Origin: Meconema thalassinum
Taxonomy: Eukaryota > Arthropoda > Insecta > Orthoptera > Tettigoniidae
Assembly: GCA_946902985.2 (NCBI GenBank)
Contig: OX336389.2
Span: 1,015,033,441 to 1,015,097,440, forward strand
DNA length: 64,000 nucleotides
Direction: 5' to 3'
The notes beneath the pieces are model-generated. The model did no database searches and was not told the origin of the DNA. It worked only from the letters and a program-made list of their open reading frames with translations. A program made the translations under genes and the position numbers. Below are positions 56,101 to 64,000 of the stretch, piece by piece (position 1 is the first letter of the stretch; each line of letters begins with the position of its first letter).

Positions 56101-58313
56101 ACAGCTCGATGCGGTAGATAGTGTCTGAAGTTTTCATCCTCCTGAACCGGTTCAATAACACCACTCCTTTCCCACTCGTTGAAAATATTTTCATACGTCT
56201 CGCCTAGTCCAAAATTTTCCACTTTCTTCCTTGTGTTGACTAACCTCTTCTCAGCCATGACCCTGTTAGATACAAGAAATGATTTGTTTTCTTTCCAGGG
56301 TAAATGGACTTCATACCTAAATTCTCCATTAATAGACACGGTTTTCTGAAAGTGCTCCATTGTTGCAAAGTTTTCTTCAGTTTTAGTTTTCTTTACGGCA
56401 GGATCGCTGATACCTAGCACGTCCAGTTCCCACAGATTTTCAACTGAAGCATCTCTGATAAAGAGAGAAGTGACGAGGTTGGTCATGCTTGATTGATCTC
56501 CGGAAACTACTTTACCCATCACAGTCCACCCCAGCAGAGTCTCAATACATACAAGACCATTGCTTAGTGTACACGTTTGTCCAGTCATTAACTTTCCAGC
56601 GACATCAGCGCCTATTAATAGTTCAATGGGACCTTCAGTATCATAATTCTGTATCCCTTTTGCTCTTAGTTCTTGCAACCATGGGCCCTTTAACATAGTA
56701 TTGTACCCTGTAATTACTTGTTGCCCTAAGACTTCAAAATTGCAGGCATAAGGCTTTCCTAAACTCTCTATGTAGATCCTATAGCACATATGCTGTCTCT
56801 CTTCGGTGACTACCCCACCAAATAGTGAATGGCGTAGCATTTCTGTGCGATGACTACTGCAACCTAACTTCTGTGCCACTGATTCAAGCATATAAGATCT
56901 CTGACTGCCAGTATCCAGTAGAGCCCTTACCTCCATTGCAGAGGATTCTCCAATGACCTTCACCTTTAATGTTTGCAAAATAACACCTTGCACACCACTA
57001 CGTTCTTCATTTGAAATCAAAGAATGAGACTGAAGTTTCTCATTGGTAGCTTCAGAGGAATGTGTTGGGCCTAGACATATTAGGCTATTATGTTTTTTGC
57101 TACAGGAATCACATTTTAACCGACTTCTGCACATCTTTGAAACATGTCCTTTCTTCAGACAGAGAAAGCATGCTCTCTTATTCTTCACAATTGAGACTCT
57201 CTCCTTTAAAGCCATCTGCTTTGCCACGGAGCAGTTTGAACTAGCATGGGACCCATCACAAAATATACAGTTTAGTCTAAGATTACAATCCACAAGTGCA
57301 GCTGCGGTAGGTGGCGATTCACTGTAAATGTCAATTTTCTTCGTACCTTTTGACTTGTCAGGATTCACGTTGATGTTACCTTTACTTGGGATGGCCAGTT
57401 TGATCCTTTCCTCACTCTCTACTTCATTCTCCAGGAATTTCATCAAACCTTTAAGACGTTCACTAGGTTCACATTCCTTCCCACCGCCACTCCTCTGCCA
57501 GGCACGTAACACATCTATAGACAAGCATGATTCAATCATAGGAAATAACATTGCTGCATATTTCTCGGAAGTTACACCTAGGCTCTCCAAAGCACCAAGT
57601 TGAGTTTCGAGTCTGTCATATAATGATGAGATGTCAAGACTACTACAAGAATTCATCATTGTCAATAGTTCTCTAGTGTAGACTTCCACCAACAAAGAAT
57701 CTTTGCCAAAACGTGATTTAAGTTTCTGTATTGCTTTAGGGTAATTTCCACTTGTGGCTGGAAAACTATCAACGATGTCACGAGCTTTGGAGTTTGGCAA
57801 TGTTGCTTGGATAAGATATTCGTATTTATCGGCATTATCTAACCCTTCATCTTCGTCAATCTTTTGAAATTGATTCCAGAAACCTAACCAATCTCGTAGA
57901 TTTCCACCAAATTTTCGGAATTCGATCTTTGGAAGGCGATATTTACTTTTTAGGTTATGAGTGTTACTGGTGCTTACTGTTGACTGGACTTCGTCTTCAC
58001 GTTTTCTCTCCATTGCAAGAGCATCGGAAACAGCCGCTGCTAACATATGAAACTTGCGTTTATAGTCATCTACTCCGTCTACTTCTGTGATCAGGTCTTC
58101 TTCTGACACCGCATCTTCCATGAGGTGTTGGAAGATCTCCTGGTCCAGATTACTTATGAGGTTAGCCTTCTCTTCCACTAAGGCGTAATCTCCTCGGATA
58201 GCGACTATGTCCTTTATTTCTTTCTCCAACAAAACTTGAAGTGAAGCTACAATTTTCGTGAACGATGCACGGTATACACCACGTTTTCTTATCAAACTTC
58301 GAATATCGCTCAT
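53130..58313 (-). CDS. BEL/Pao gag-pol polyprotein (1727 aa)
   Basis: A single polyprotein for capsid, protease, reverse transcriptase, RNase H and integrase. Residues about 120-310 form the gag-like domain (DUF1759 type, KLPKIEFRKFGG-like opening). A CX2CX4HX4C zinc knuckle lies at 382-395. The aspartic protease DTG is at 467-469. The reverse transcriptase has Asp795 (IIADIEKAF) and YVDN at 874-877, where most families have YVDD. RNase H acidic residues are near 1035, 1078, 1108 and 1153. The integrase zinc finger uses H1329, H1334, C1364 and C1367, and its catalytic residues are D1399, D1458 and E1504. A C-terminal DUF5641-like region spans about 1610-1700 (GDIVLVG...WPLGKIVDLFPG). No stop or frameshift. 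The start is the ATG at 58313, 13 bp beyond the primer-binding site. The order protease-RT-RNase H-integrase is that of BEL/Pao. Confidence 0.95.
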   Translation of the reverse strand: MSDIRSLIRKRGVYRASFTKIVASLQVLLEKEIKDIVAIRGDYALVEEKANLISNLDQEIFQHLMEDAVSEEDLITEVDGVDDYKRKFHMLAAAVSDALAMERKREDEVQSTVSTSNTHNLKSKYRLPKIEFRKFGGNLRDWLGFWNQFQKIDEDEGLDNADKYEYLIQATLPNSKARDIVDSFPATSGNYPKAIQKLKSRFGKDSLLVEVYTRELLTMMNSCSSLDISSLYDRLETQLGALESLGVTSEKYAAMLFPMIESCLSIDVLRAWQRSGGGKECEPSERLKGLMKFLENEVESEERIKLAIPSKGNINVNPDKSKGTKKIDIYSESPPTAAALVDCNLRLNCIFCDGSHASSNCSVAKQMALKERVSIVKNKRACFLCLKKGHVSKMCRSRLKCDSCSKKHNSLICLGPTHSSEATNEKLQSHSLISNEERSGVQGVILQTLKVKVIGESSAMEVRALLDTGSQRSYMLESVAQKLGCSSHRTEMLRHSLFGGVVTEERQHMCYRIYIESLGKPYACNFEVLGQQVITGYNTMLKGPWLQELRAKGIQNYDTEGPIELLIGADVAGKLMTGQTCTLSNGLVCIETLLGWTVMGKVVSGDQSSMTNLVTSLFIRDASVENLWELDVLGISDPAVKKTKTEENFATMEHFQKTVSINGEFRYEVHLPWKENKSFLVSNRVMAEKRLVNTRKKVENFGLGETYENIFNEWERSGVIEPVQEDENFRHYLPHRAVVKESSSTTPVRPVFDASAKEAGTPALNDCLYDGPNLIELIPAILLRFRERKVGIIADIEKAFLQISIRKEDRNYICFLMWQDVGNNYKIFKHARLVFGLTCSPFLLAAVLEYHLKKYLENPQFNPLFIERLLQSFYVDNVVTSLDRESEVGEFINQASRVLSEGSFNLRGWQFSQDDDQSATLSSVLGLLWDRQEDTLTLNLHWLNSLQVGEVTKRTILSLAHRIFDPVGVTCPVTLCVKLLIQRTWKTHIRWDSAVDEKSRDEFLAWVKDLPHLVEIKIPRWFGRSDHVQIHVFCDASQLAYAAVVFIRCDSNNQVSVQLCDARSRVAPLKEVTIPRLELLAATIGARLLKCVLESISLEVHEFFLWSDSSTVLAWICRTENWSVFVRNRVNEIRNLTNLNCWRHVPGSLNPADLPSRGCSASQLVASRWWEGPAWLYESPDCWPQTKVVYDEESIAKEMKKNPVNSMTATNEGPLWYARYFSSYHRIVHLIAWILRFCKNCLRRERISQENLQVEELERAEIRLISIIQRESFHGLVDKRLSSLHPFLEDGVLRVKTRLLLREDLKQFRFPMILPVNHVITSRLIMDEHVKENHIGVQLLLNHLRQRFWIIGGRRTVRKIIRKCVKCRRHDGQHTEIAQAPLPLDRIREACVFEVIGVDLAGPVFLRDESKAWIVVFTCAVYRAVHLEMVTSLSTEAFVQAFRRFVARRGRPSVIYSDNGTNFTGTDNAFQSVDWENISKHHSVERITWRFNPPSAPWWGGFWERLIRLIKQLLKRVLGKACLTYQEMLTLLCSIEATINARPLTYLTDGCEDISPLTPACFLQEIKTTGVPECDALDAITLNQRNRHLLNLRMALKKRFQQEYLGLLALGKPSCKPTLLFKRGDIVLVGSDGTKRIDWPLGKIVDLFPGTDGNTRLARVVTSKGELLRPIQRLYPLEVPDEDSTPLRTGLNKKTATALGEPTGTGVQPPKTTRSGRTVNVPARYVE

Positions 58314-58325
58314 TTTCCTTTCTAT

Positions 58326-58343
58326 GTCCTGTCACGGTCGCCA
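58326..58343 (-). promoter_or_regulatory. primer-binding site
   Basis: The minus strand reads TGGCGACCGTGACAGGAC two bases inside the 5' LTR. It starts with TGG, complementary to a tRNA CCA end. The specific tRNA was not assigned. Confidence 0.8.
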
Positions 58344-58345
58344 GA

Positions 58346-58523
58346 TGTTACGAACAGAAACGTCACTTCGTACTTATTCGGGAAAATGAAAAGATATTTA
58401 TTCACAAGAAAAAATGCACACACATTACAAATAACACTCAAAAGACTCCATCTTGGATGCACTGTTCCTTGTCCTTCTTTTCTCACAAAAGACAAAAATA
58501 ACTGTTGCCAACTGTCTGTCACA
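58346..58523 (-). repeat. 5' LTR of BEL/Pao element
   Basis: 178 bp, apparently identical to 52907-53084. It carries the promoter for the minus-strand transcript. It does not contain an obvious TATA box. Confidence 0.95.
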
Positions 58524-58528
58524 ATCGT

Positions 58529-59575
58529 CATTACAGCTGTGTACAATAAACATTAAATCATTATTAATTCAGTGGAATGTGCTAAATAACTATTTTGCTT
58601 TGTTCATTAATGAAATGAGAGAGATTTCTTTTTACCAGTCAGTGTAATCTATACATCATTGCATTCTCTGCATGACAGGGTCTGATTCAGCAATAACCTG
58701 GCTACTACATACTTGACCTGTGAAATTTCAGCGGCAACGCTTTTGAAATTACAAATATTTATCTTGTCATTAATCAATTCAATAGTACAGTAACAGTGCC
58801 TCTCAAATGCTTTAACAGACATGAGTACCGTCAGTATGATAGTGAGAACAAATAGCTGCCATAACTTAACCTTTCCTCTTCCTGCCGGAAGCATGACTTA
58901 ATGCGGAATGCAGGTGCAATGAACATAATCATCACATGTTGATTAATCTTCTTCAATTACTCCAACACACATCACTGATGATTCTCCTCCCGATCTCTCT
59001 TATAGGTCAACTTTTCAAACAATGCTATATGAATGAAGAAAAAAGCAGACCTGTTTTCCTGATTTCTGAATTTATTTAAAACAATTTAATGGTTTGTCCT
59101 TCTGTCAATACTGTAAATGCACTTATAATATACTACCGGTAATGTAAAAAAAATCTGACGTAGATATTTCAGGCTTTGAGATCACGAAACCTCTGAAACA
59201 TTCACCCAGCTACACAAGACCGAACATTTTTATTAGGGTTATTTTGAACAGTGTTTTTGTGTAACTGTGAAGACTTGAAAATGTAGAAGGGCATTAATGT
59301 AAAATAAGTGCTTTAAAGCTGAGGAAGGACATCAGAAATGGTTGAAAACATATACCTATTTTAAGGGTATTGGAAGTAATGACAGGCAGACAAGCCATTA
59401 AATTGTTTTTAATTAATTAATTACATGTCAATACGGAACCAAAAACTGGTATTTATTATGTCATTATACACTGCCAGAAAATGAAATCCAACAGATAGGA
59501 GTTATGCTAGATAAACTAAATTCGGGAGATGTTGGCACAACTAAAGATGATGCCTATTCAAATTTTCACGCTAGT
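58529..59575. other. unclassified stretch
   Basis: No gene seen. Short open frames only. The sequence is AT-rich and lacks recognisable repeat ends. Confidence 0.4.
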
Positions 59576-59579
59576 GGAC

Positions 59580-60105
59580 AAAGAATGGTACTAGTAATGC
59601 CACTATGACCTTGCAAAGAATCTTTGCTTTGAATACGCGCTGTACACTTCGGGAGTTGGCAACAATGGTCATGGGAAGGCACTGTCTCAAGAAGACTGGG
59701 GTCCGGCTACTACGGAGTGGGAAGACCGCCAACTTTGCCGCATGGCGGTGGTGGATTGTACTGCATCTGTAGCAGCCAACTTCAGTTGGCACCAGAGTAA
59801 CACAGCGAACTGTAACAAATACATTACTTGAGAGACGACTACGGGCCAGAAGTCCTGTAGCATTCATGCTACCAACTCCGAATCACTGCCAACTGTGACT
59901 TCAGTGGTGACAAGGTAGAGCTCACTAAGGGCGGAGCAGATATATGTTGTTCTACAATTAGAGCTGTTTCTGTGATGGCCATATGTTGGTAAGGAGGAGA
60001 CCAAGAGAGCGCTTGGAACAAAGCTGTTTGCAGAGTAAACATACTGGCCCTACACCAGGAGTTGTGATCATACTTCATTTGAGACGTTTGCCTTTCAGCA
60101 TCAAG
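59580..60105 (+). pseudogene. Tc1 transposase relic
   Basis: Plus-strand frames read RMAVVDCTASVAANF (first helix region), VTQRTVTNTLLERRLRARSP (second helix-turn-helix), then VRRRPRERLEQSCLQSKHTG and PTPGVV. These match the region after the first catalytic Asp. The frame shifts several times and the C-terminal third is missing. Confidence 0.65.
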
Positions 60106-60654
60106 TCTAGTCTACAATTCTCTGTTTGCAAACAAGTCGCCTCTATGATCCCCTACTCTGCTTTTACATCTTTAATTTTGAAATTCTTTAACACTGAATC
60201 TTGCACTGTGCCCTCGACAATAATGGCTTTCTAAACAGGTCAAGGAATTGATAAATTTCATGAGACTTTCCTTTTTTTTTTTTTTTTTTTTTAAGACCTC
60301 TTGTTTAAATGCCCCTTTCTTGTCTGACTTAAATCCGTGTTCATGGAATTCGGCTGTTATATGGTTTACCCCGAATCTGAAAAATCCAAGAATGCCGTCA
60401 AAATCTGCCTGACAAAAAAGAATTGTCTTTTTATCTTAAGTTTTTGCTCAGTGTATGCCTCACCTTTCTTGGAGTTCATAGATATGCAAGTTATAGAAGA
60501 AATCACCTTGTATGTGATGGCTGTGCAGGCCAAAATAAGAACTCGACATTCATTGCTTCTTCTAAAACTTATCATACTGAAGACAGAAATTGTGAACCCT
60601 GCAACTGAACATAGTTTTCTGCCAGCATATAAAAAGGAAGGAAGCTTGTAGTTT

Positions 60655-60810
60655 AACGTGACCGTTAATCTAGTGATCATCATTTACGTGCAATCCAAAC
60701 CACAGGACATGGCATTTCACTTCGAAAATCTTGCATGCATTGACCGGGAATCGAACCCGATCTGCCTTGGTGAGAGGCAGACAGCTAGACCTCTCTGCCA
60801 CCATGCCCCA
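60655..60810 (-). mobile_element. tRNA-derived SINE, same family as 22590-22790
   Basis: The complement of box B (GGAATCGAACC) lies at 60747-60757. The tail TTTAACGTGACCGTTAATCTAG corresponds to that of the copy at 22.7 kb. Confidence 0.75.
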
Positions 60811-61253
60811 TTGCCAGCAGATAGTGTCTTAGGAAACATACAGAGGGAATTACGAAGGATGGAGGTAATACCCAAGCCTAGAGCATGCAGCAGTAAAATT
60901 ATCCGGTAGAGATTGTGAAGTGAGTGATATAAAGGGAGCAATGGTTGGAGTAATAAAAGAAGGAAATGATTGGCATTTCCAAGTGTCGAAAATTAAACTC
61001 ATTCTGCTAAAGCATCACTTTGGTAATAAAGTGGTTGCAAAGGGAGAAATTGCTTTCATAGTTGATACAGGTGTGTACTAGTCTCCGTTTTAAGTTAAAT
61101 AAAAATATAAATCGTTTGAATCCTGGCAGAATAGAAGAAACCAATAAAATATCCACACTCAAGAAGAACAATGTCGAGAAACTTCTAAAAACACACTATG
61201 AAGATAATTGACCTGTTTTTTATGTTCATGTTATTGATTATGGTGGAAGTAGT

Positions 61254-61297
61254 TCTTGTTATTTTAAGGGGCGGAACTACGAGGTCATCTGCCCCTC
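61254..61297 (-). repeat. 44-bp ultra-short retroposon tail insertion
   Basis: Contains TTTTAAGGGGCGGAACTACG and AGGTCATCTGCCCCT, the 3' tail of the SINE at 49000-49245, and nothing else of it. Imperfect 15-bp direct repeats flank it (61239-61253 and 61298-61312, three differences). Confidence 0.6.
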
Positions 61298-61626
61298 TAC
61301 GGTGGTAGGAGTGGTAACAAAGAAATAAGTGAAAATGTGTTGTGTGAATTTGTAGGACAAGAAGATCTTATTTCAATATACTACAGATACACTCCAAGTG
61401 CAAAAATAAGGAATAACATTCATTTATTTCACTTCATTTATTGTTACATAAATTAGGATCACTTATGAATGTTATGTTCCAATACAGTGTACCACAATGT
61501 ACTAAAATTTGTGATTACAAAAATCTCAGTCCACTGCCAAGGTGTATAATCCATGACTGTAAAACATGTTACATGTTTAATATCCAAACTTGCACTATCC
61601 ATAACCTTCAAATGAAACCTAACATT

Positions 61627-61865
61627 GTAATGTTTTTCTTAGCCCTCACGTTGAGCGGCAAATGTAATGGTTCTTATCGCTCCTCGTTGGTCGCCAATTG
61701 TAATGTTTTTAACGCCCCATGTTGGTAGCGATAAATGTAATGCATTTTTAACGCCCCATGTTGGTAGCGAAAAGTAATGGTTATTACGCCCCAAGTTGGT
61801 CGTTAAAGGTAATGTGCTTACTGCTCCTTGCGTTGAGCGTACAAATGTAATGTTTTCTACCTGGG
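61627..61865 (-). repeat. 37-bp tandem repeat resembling primer-binding sites
   Basis: TAATG recurs at 61628, 61665, 61701, 61738, 61776, 61810 and 61848. On the minus strand each unit has CATTACA followed by a block such as TTGGCGACCAACGAGGAGCG or TCGCTACCAACATGGGGCG. This resembles the TTGGCGCCCAAC site just upstream (61908-61918). Units are diverged. Confidence 0.75.
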
Positions 61866-61907
61866 CGGACTATTCGCCAGAAAATACTACTGCTAAGTTT
61901 GATCTAT

Positions 61908-61918
61908 GTTGGGCGCCA
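61908..61918 (-). promoter_or_regulatory. probable primer-binding site of an LTR element
   Basis: The minus strand reads TGGCGCCCAAC, a start common to Ty3/Gypsy-type primer-binding sites. It lies directly downstream of the proposed LTR. Confidence 0.45.
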
Positions 61919-61921
61919 AGC

Positions 61922-62940
61922 TGGATACACTGTGTTCCAAGCTAAATTTATATATTTAATATCGACCCCTAGCGTGAGTAGAACATATGAGAAACTCTTA
62001 TTTACTAGGCCGTGGGATGATTGAATCATCAACCCAGACAACATTTGATTGTGGAGAAGGATGTGGTATTATAACTATTGCTACCTACTGGAATTAAAGA
62101 ATCTACTTTGTAACAATTGAATTTAATACACTTAGAAAATATGTCAGCATCTTGAATAAAATTTACACTGTTAACGGACCATACAACTTTAACCATTGCC
62201 ACGAACAAAATTACTTAATACGCCGGTCGGGAGAATAACGTGAATTTAACTTATTTCCAAATTAATGCTTAAAGAATTTATACTGGCCCTATCGAAAAAC
62301 AGAGAGTGTGTGTCGTAGATTACTTGTGCTTACCAACGGAAACATTGTCTCCACGTGCTTGAAGTCTCTTAGCGTCTGATATGCTGCATTGGTGTTGAAG
62401 GCGTCAGTTCCTTCCTCGTTGATCAAAAGTAATCGTTACAGCTTGTGGTGGAGTCTATTCCGTGAACCACAACACGTCGCCTGGCTAAACACTGCAAGAC
62501 GCGTGGAACCCATGATCTGATGTGATCAGCGGAGTTAGCGTGAATAAAATTGTCCCACTTGGGACTAACAAACAAAGTACCTCCTTACTGCTCCAAGCGT
62601 AAAGTCTTAATGAATGTCCTCACTCACACAGCGCGTCAACTATATCCTTCAATCTTCTCCCACCAGGGTCTAGCTTAACACCGCGGCCTCGCTGCTTCGA
62701 CCAATCCGCATGCGTCACGTATCTCGCCATGCCCCTGCTACGTTGCTTCTTCTTCCTTGATTGGCTGGTCACCTCACGTGGCTCTTCCCGCCATGAGACT
62801 CCTTCCCCGTATTTATATTTTCCGTTTCCGGGCAAGACGTAAATCATACACGTTTTCTTGCTTTGAAGTGTTCCCTCGGATTTCGTAATTCCATTGTACT
62901 CCAATCTATTCTTGTATTGAAATACCCAGTGAGTCACACA
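61922..62940 (-). repeat. probable LTR (Ty3/Gypsy-type), partner not seen
   Basis: On the minus strand this runs from TGTGTGACTCACTGGG (62940) to TATCCA just before the primer-binding site. A TATAAATA box (62810-62817) lies near its 5' part. No second LTR or gag-pol frame is found to the left, so the element is truncated, deleted or extends beyond recognition. Ends are inferred from the primer-binding site and TG/CA only. Confidence 0.35.
62810..62817 (-). promoter_or_regulatory. candidate TATA box
   Basis: The minus strand reads AAAATATAAATACGGGG in a GC-richer setting, within the proposed LTR. No start site can be proven. Confidence 0.35.
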
Positions 62941-64000
62941 CCACTCTCTCTTACCCCTAATGAATAAAATCCCGACTTTACGTATGAAATGATTTGCCGT
63001 GCAATATTATATATTGGAATCATCCAATATAGATACGGATTTCTACTAGTAGAAATCCTATCTGTAATCTTCCAAATTTAAAAGCTCCAAAAATGACGTA
63101 ATAAATATTAATAATAATAATAATAAAAATATGAAATTGAATAAACTGAAATAATTTAACTTGGCCGGATTATTGCCGCATTTAACAAATATGAAATAGT
63201 CCAACTAACTTGTGTTAGTGACATAAAACCCCCTAGAAAAACATGTTACATTCCCCTCGAATAATCATGTGCTTTACCATGCATATGGTACAGCACTTGA
63301 TGATTCCAGACACGTTAGAAAAAAACCTCCAAAATACAACTTATACATGTGAAATGACCCTTTACACATATAAACACATATACACCCTCAATCATGCGCT
63401 TTGCGCTAATGTTCGTCTTGTGATGACGTGTTCTTATTTTGTCCACTTCAAAATGTTTGTCATTCTCACGAATGTTCATTCTACCGCTCTCTCTCTCATC
63501 ATTCTATGTGGGAAAAAATACATACATAAGTGTGTTCCCTCTATATCCACAATTCACTACACACGCATTTATGGTGTTCAGTAGAAAACCACTGCGGAAC
63601 TCTTCTAGAAATATTAGGTGCTCCACACCTACCGGATACCAATATCATGGTACACGATCTCACACGATCACACACTCGCGGTAGAGCAAAGTGATCTACT
63701 TCCCACCTTCTCTGTGAATTTTTTAATTAAAAGAAAAGACACGACTGTAAAAAAAAACAGTAAGTACCCATTACTTATAACACTTAAATATTCCTGTGCC
63801 GTATGTGCCCTATCTTACTAAGTACATGTACACAAAAACCCACCTTACTCTAGATCACAATTTCTCATATTCGTCGCCCAGCCAGTAGTTCACAACCCAG
63901 ACCAGTCCACCTATCGAACCTGACCTAGTTGCCACAACTTTTTATCTGTTACTTATATACAACATATCATGGGGTCTAGTACCTTGTACACAAACTACCA
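62941..64000. other. unclassified AT-rich stretch
   Basis: No gene or repeat end seen. A short (AAT)n tract lies at about 63104-63127. Confidence 0.4.

Larger units (their letters stand above)
52907..58523 (-). mobile_element. BEL/Pao LTR retrotransposon, full length
   Basis: The 5617-bp element is bounded by 178-bp LTRs that appear identical and flanked by a perfect 5-bp TSD ATCGT (52902-52906 and 58524-58528). It has one uninterrupted gag-pol frame, a primer-binding site and a polypurine tract. Identical LTRs mean very recent insertion, because they are identical at integration and diverge afterwards. Structurally it looks autonomous. Confidence 0.95.

Noticed and set aside
53994..57603. 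Several plus-strand open frames of 60-140 codons
   Set aside because: All lie opposite the BEL/Pao polyprotein, which has domains throughout.
60985..61080. Short plus-strand frame (LKHHFGNKVVAKGEIAF)
   Set aside because: It looked protein-like but is under 60 codons, has no recognisable domain and has no continuing exon that I can see.
61627..61865. CRISPR-like array
   Set aside because: Units are contiguous and diverged, with no unique spacers or associated genes, and the context is an animal genome.

Overview
The window is repeat-dominated eukaryotic DNA, most likely from a large-genome insect. Polyneoptera (orthopteran or stick-insect type) is my best guess. It rests on the style of the tRNA-derived SINEs and the CR1, RTE, Jockey-like, Penelope-like, BEL/Pao, Tc1, hAT and piggyBac relics, and is inference, not a database match. 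I see no host protein-coding gene, no genuine tRNA or rRNA gene and no prokaryotic feature. Almost everything can be read as transposable elements (TEs) nested in TEs, and target-site duplications (TSDs) often give the order of insertion.

Layout. 1-1.2 kb is unclassified sequence with a polypyrimidine tract. A repeat called R here (short terminal inverted repeats, AGCCTACTTTTC) starts at 1270 and is split twice. First, an RTE-type LINE, itself split by a CR1-type LINE with a long open reading frame, sits at 1331-5225 with a 12-bp TSD. Second, a 28.9-kb composite element sits at 5419-34346 with a 9-bp TSD (ACGTTACAT). R resumes at 34347-35481 and is followed by a second, uninterrupted R copy (35509-36628). 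From 37 to 45 kb come a Penelope-like fragment, a decayed hAT element with an 8-bp TSD, a piggyBac relic split by a SINE, and an apparently intact Tc1-family transposon (43326-44790). A retroposon with an ATC-repeat tail, two Tc1 relics, a 2.5-kb non-autonomous DNA element (48591-51083) and a Penelope-like GIY-YIG fragment follow. Next is a full-length BEL/Pao LTR retrotransposon with identical LTRs (52907-58523, minus strand). The last 5 kb hold a Tc1 relic, SINEs and a probable LTR plus leader in which a primer-binding-site-like motif is repeated in tandem.

The most striking structure is the composite at 5419-34346. Its two outer arms (5419-15033 and 24731-34346, about 9.6 kb each) are near-identical inverted copies carrying the same nested LINEs, SINEs and small DNA transposons. 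Between them lies 9.7 kb of other sequence that ends in a third, older and more diverged copy of the element terminus (23508-24730). That inner terminus abuts the inverted arm with no spacer. This is the pattern expected if one transposon end was joined into a sister copy of the same element, and the resulting two-headed unit then moved as a whole.

Several small insertions in and near the composite carry minimal hammerhead-ribozyme cores (CTGANGA, stem II, GAAA, a 4-5 nt stem III and UH cleavage site). Some are bounded by long inverted repeats and 12-bp TSDs. Minimal hammerheads of this type are known from Penelope-like retroelements, and protein fragments of that group also occur in the window. 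Because the arms are inverted, ribozymes of opposite polarity lie in the two arms.
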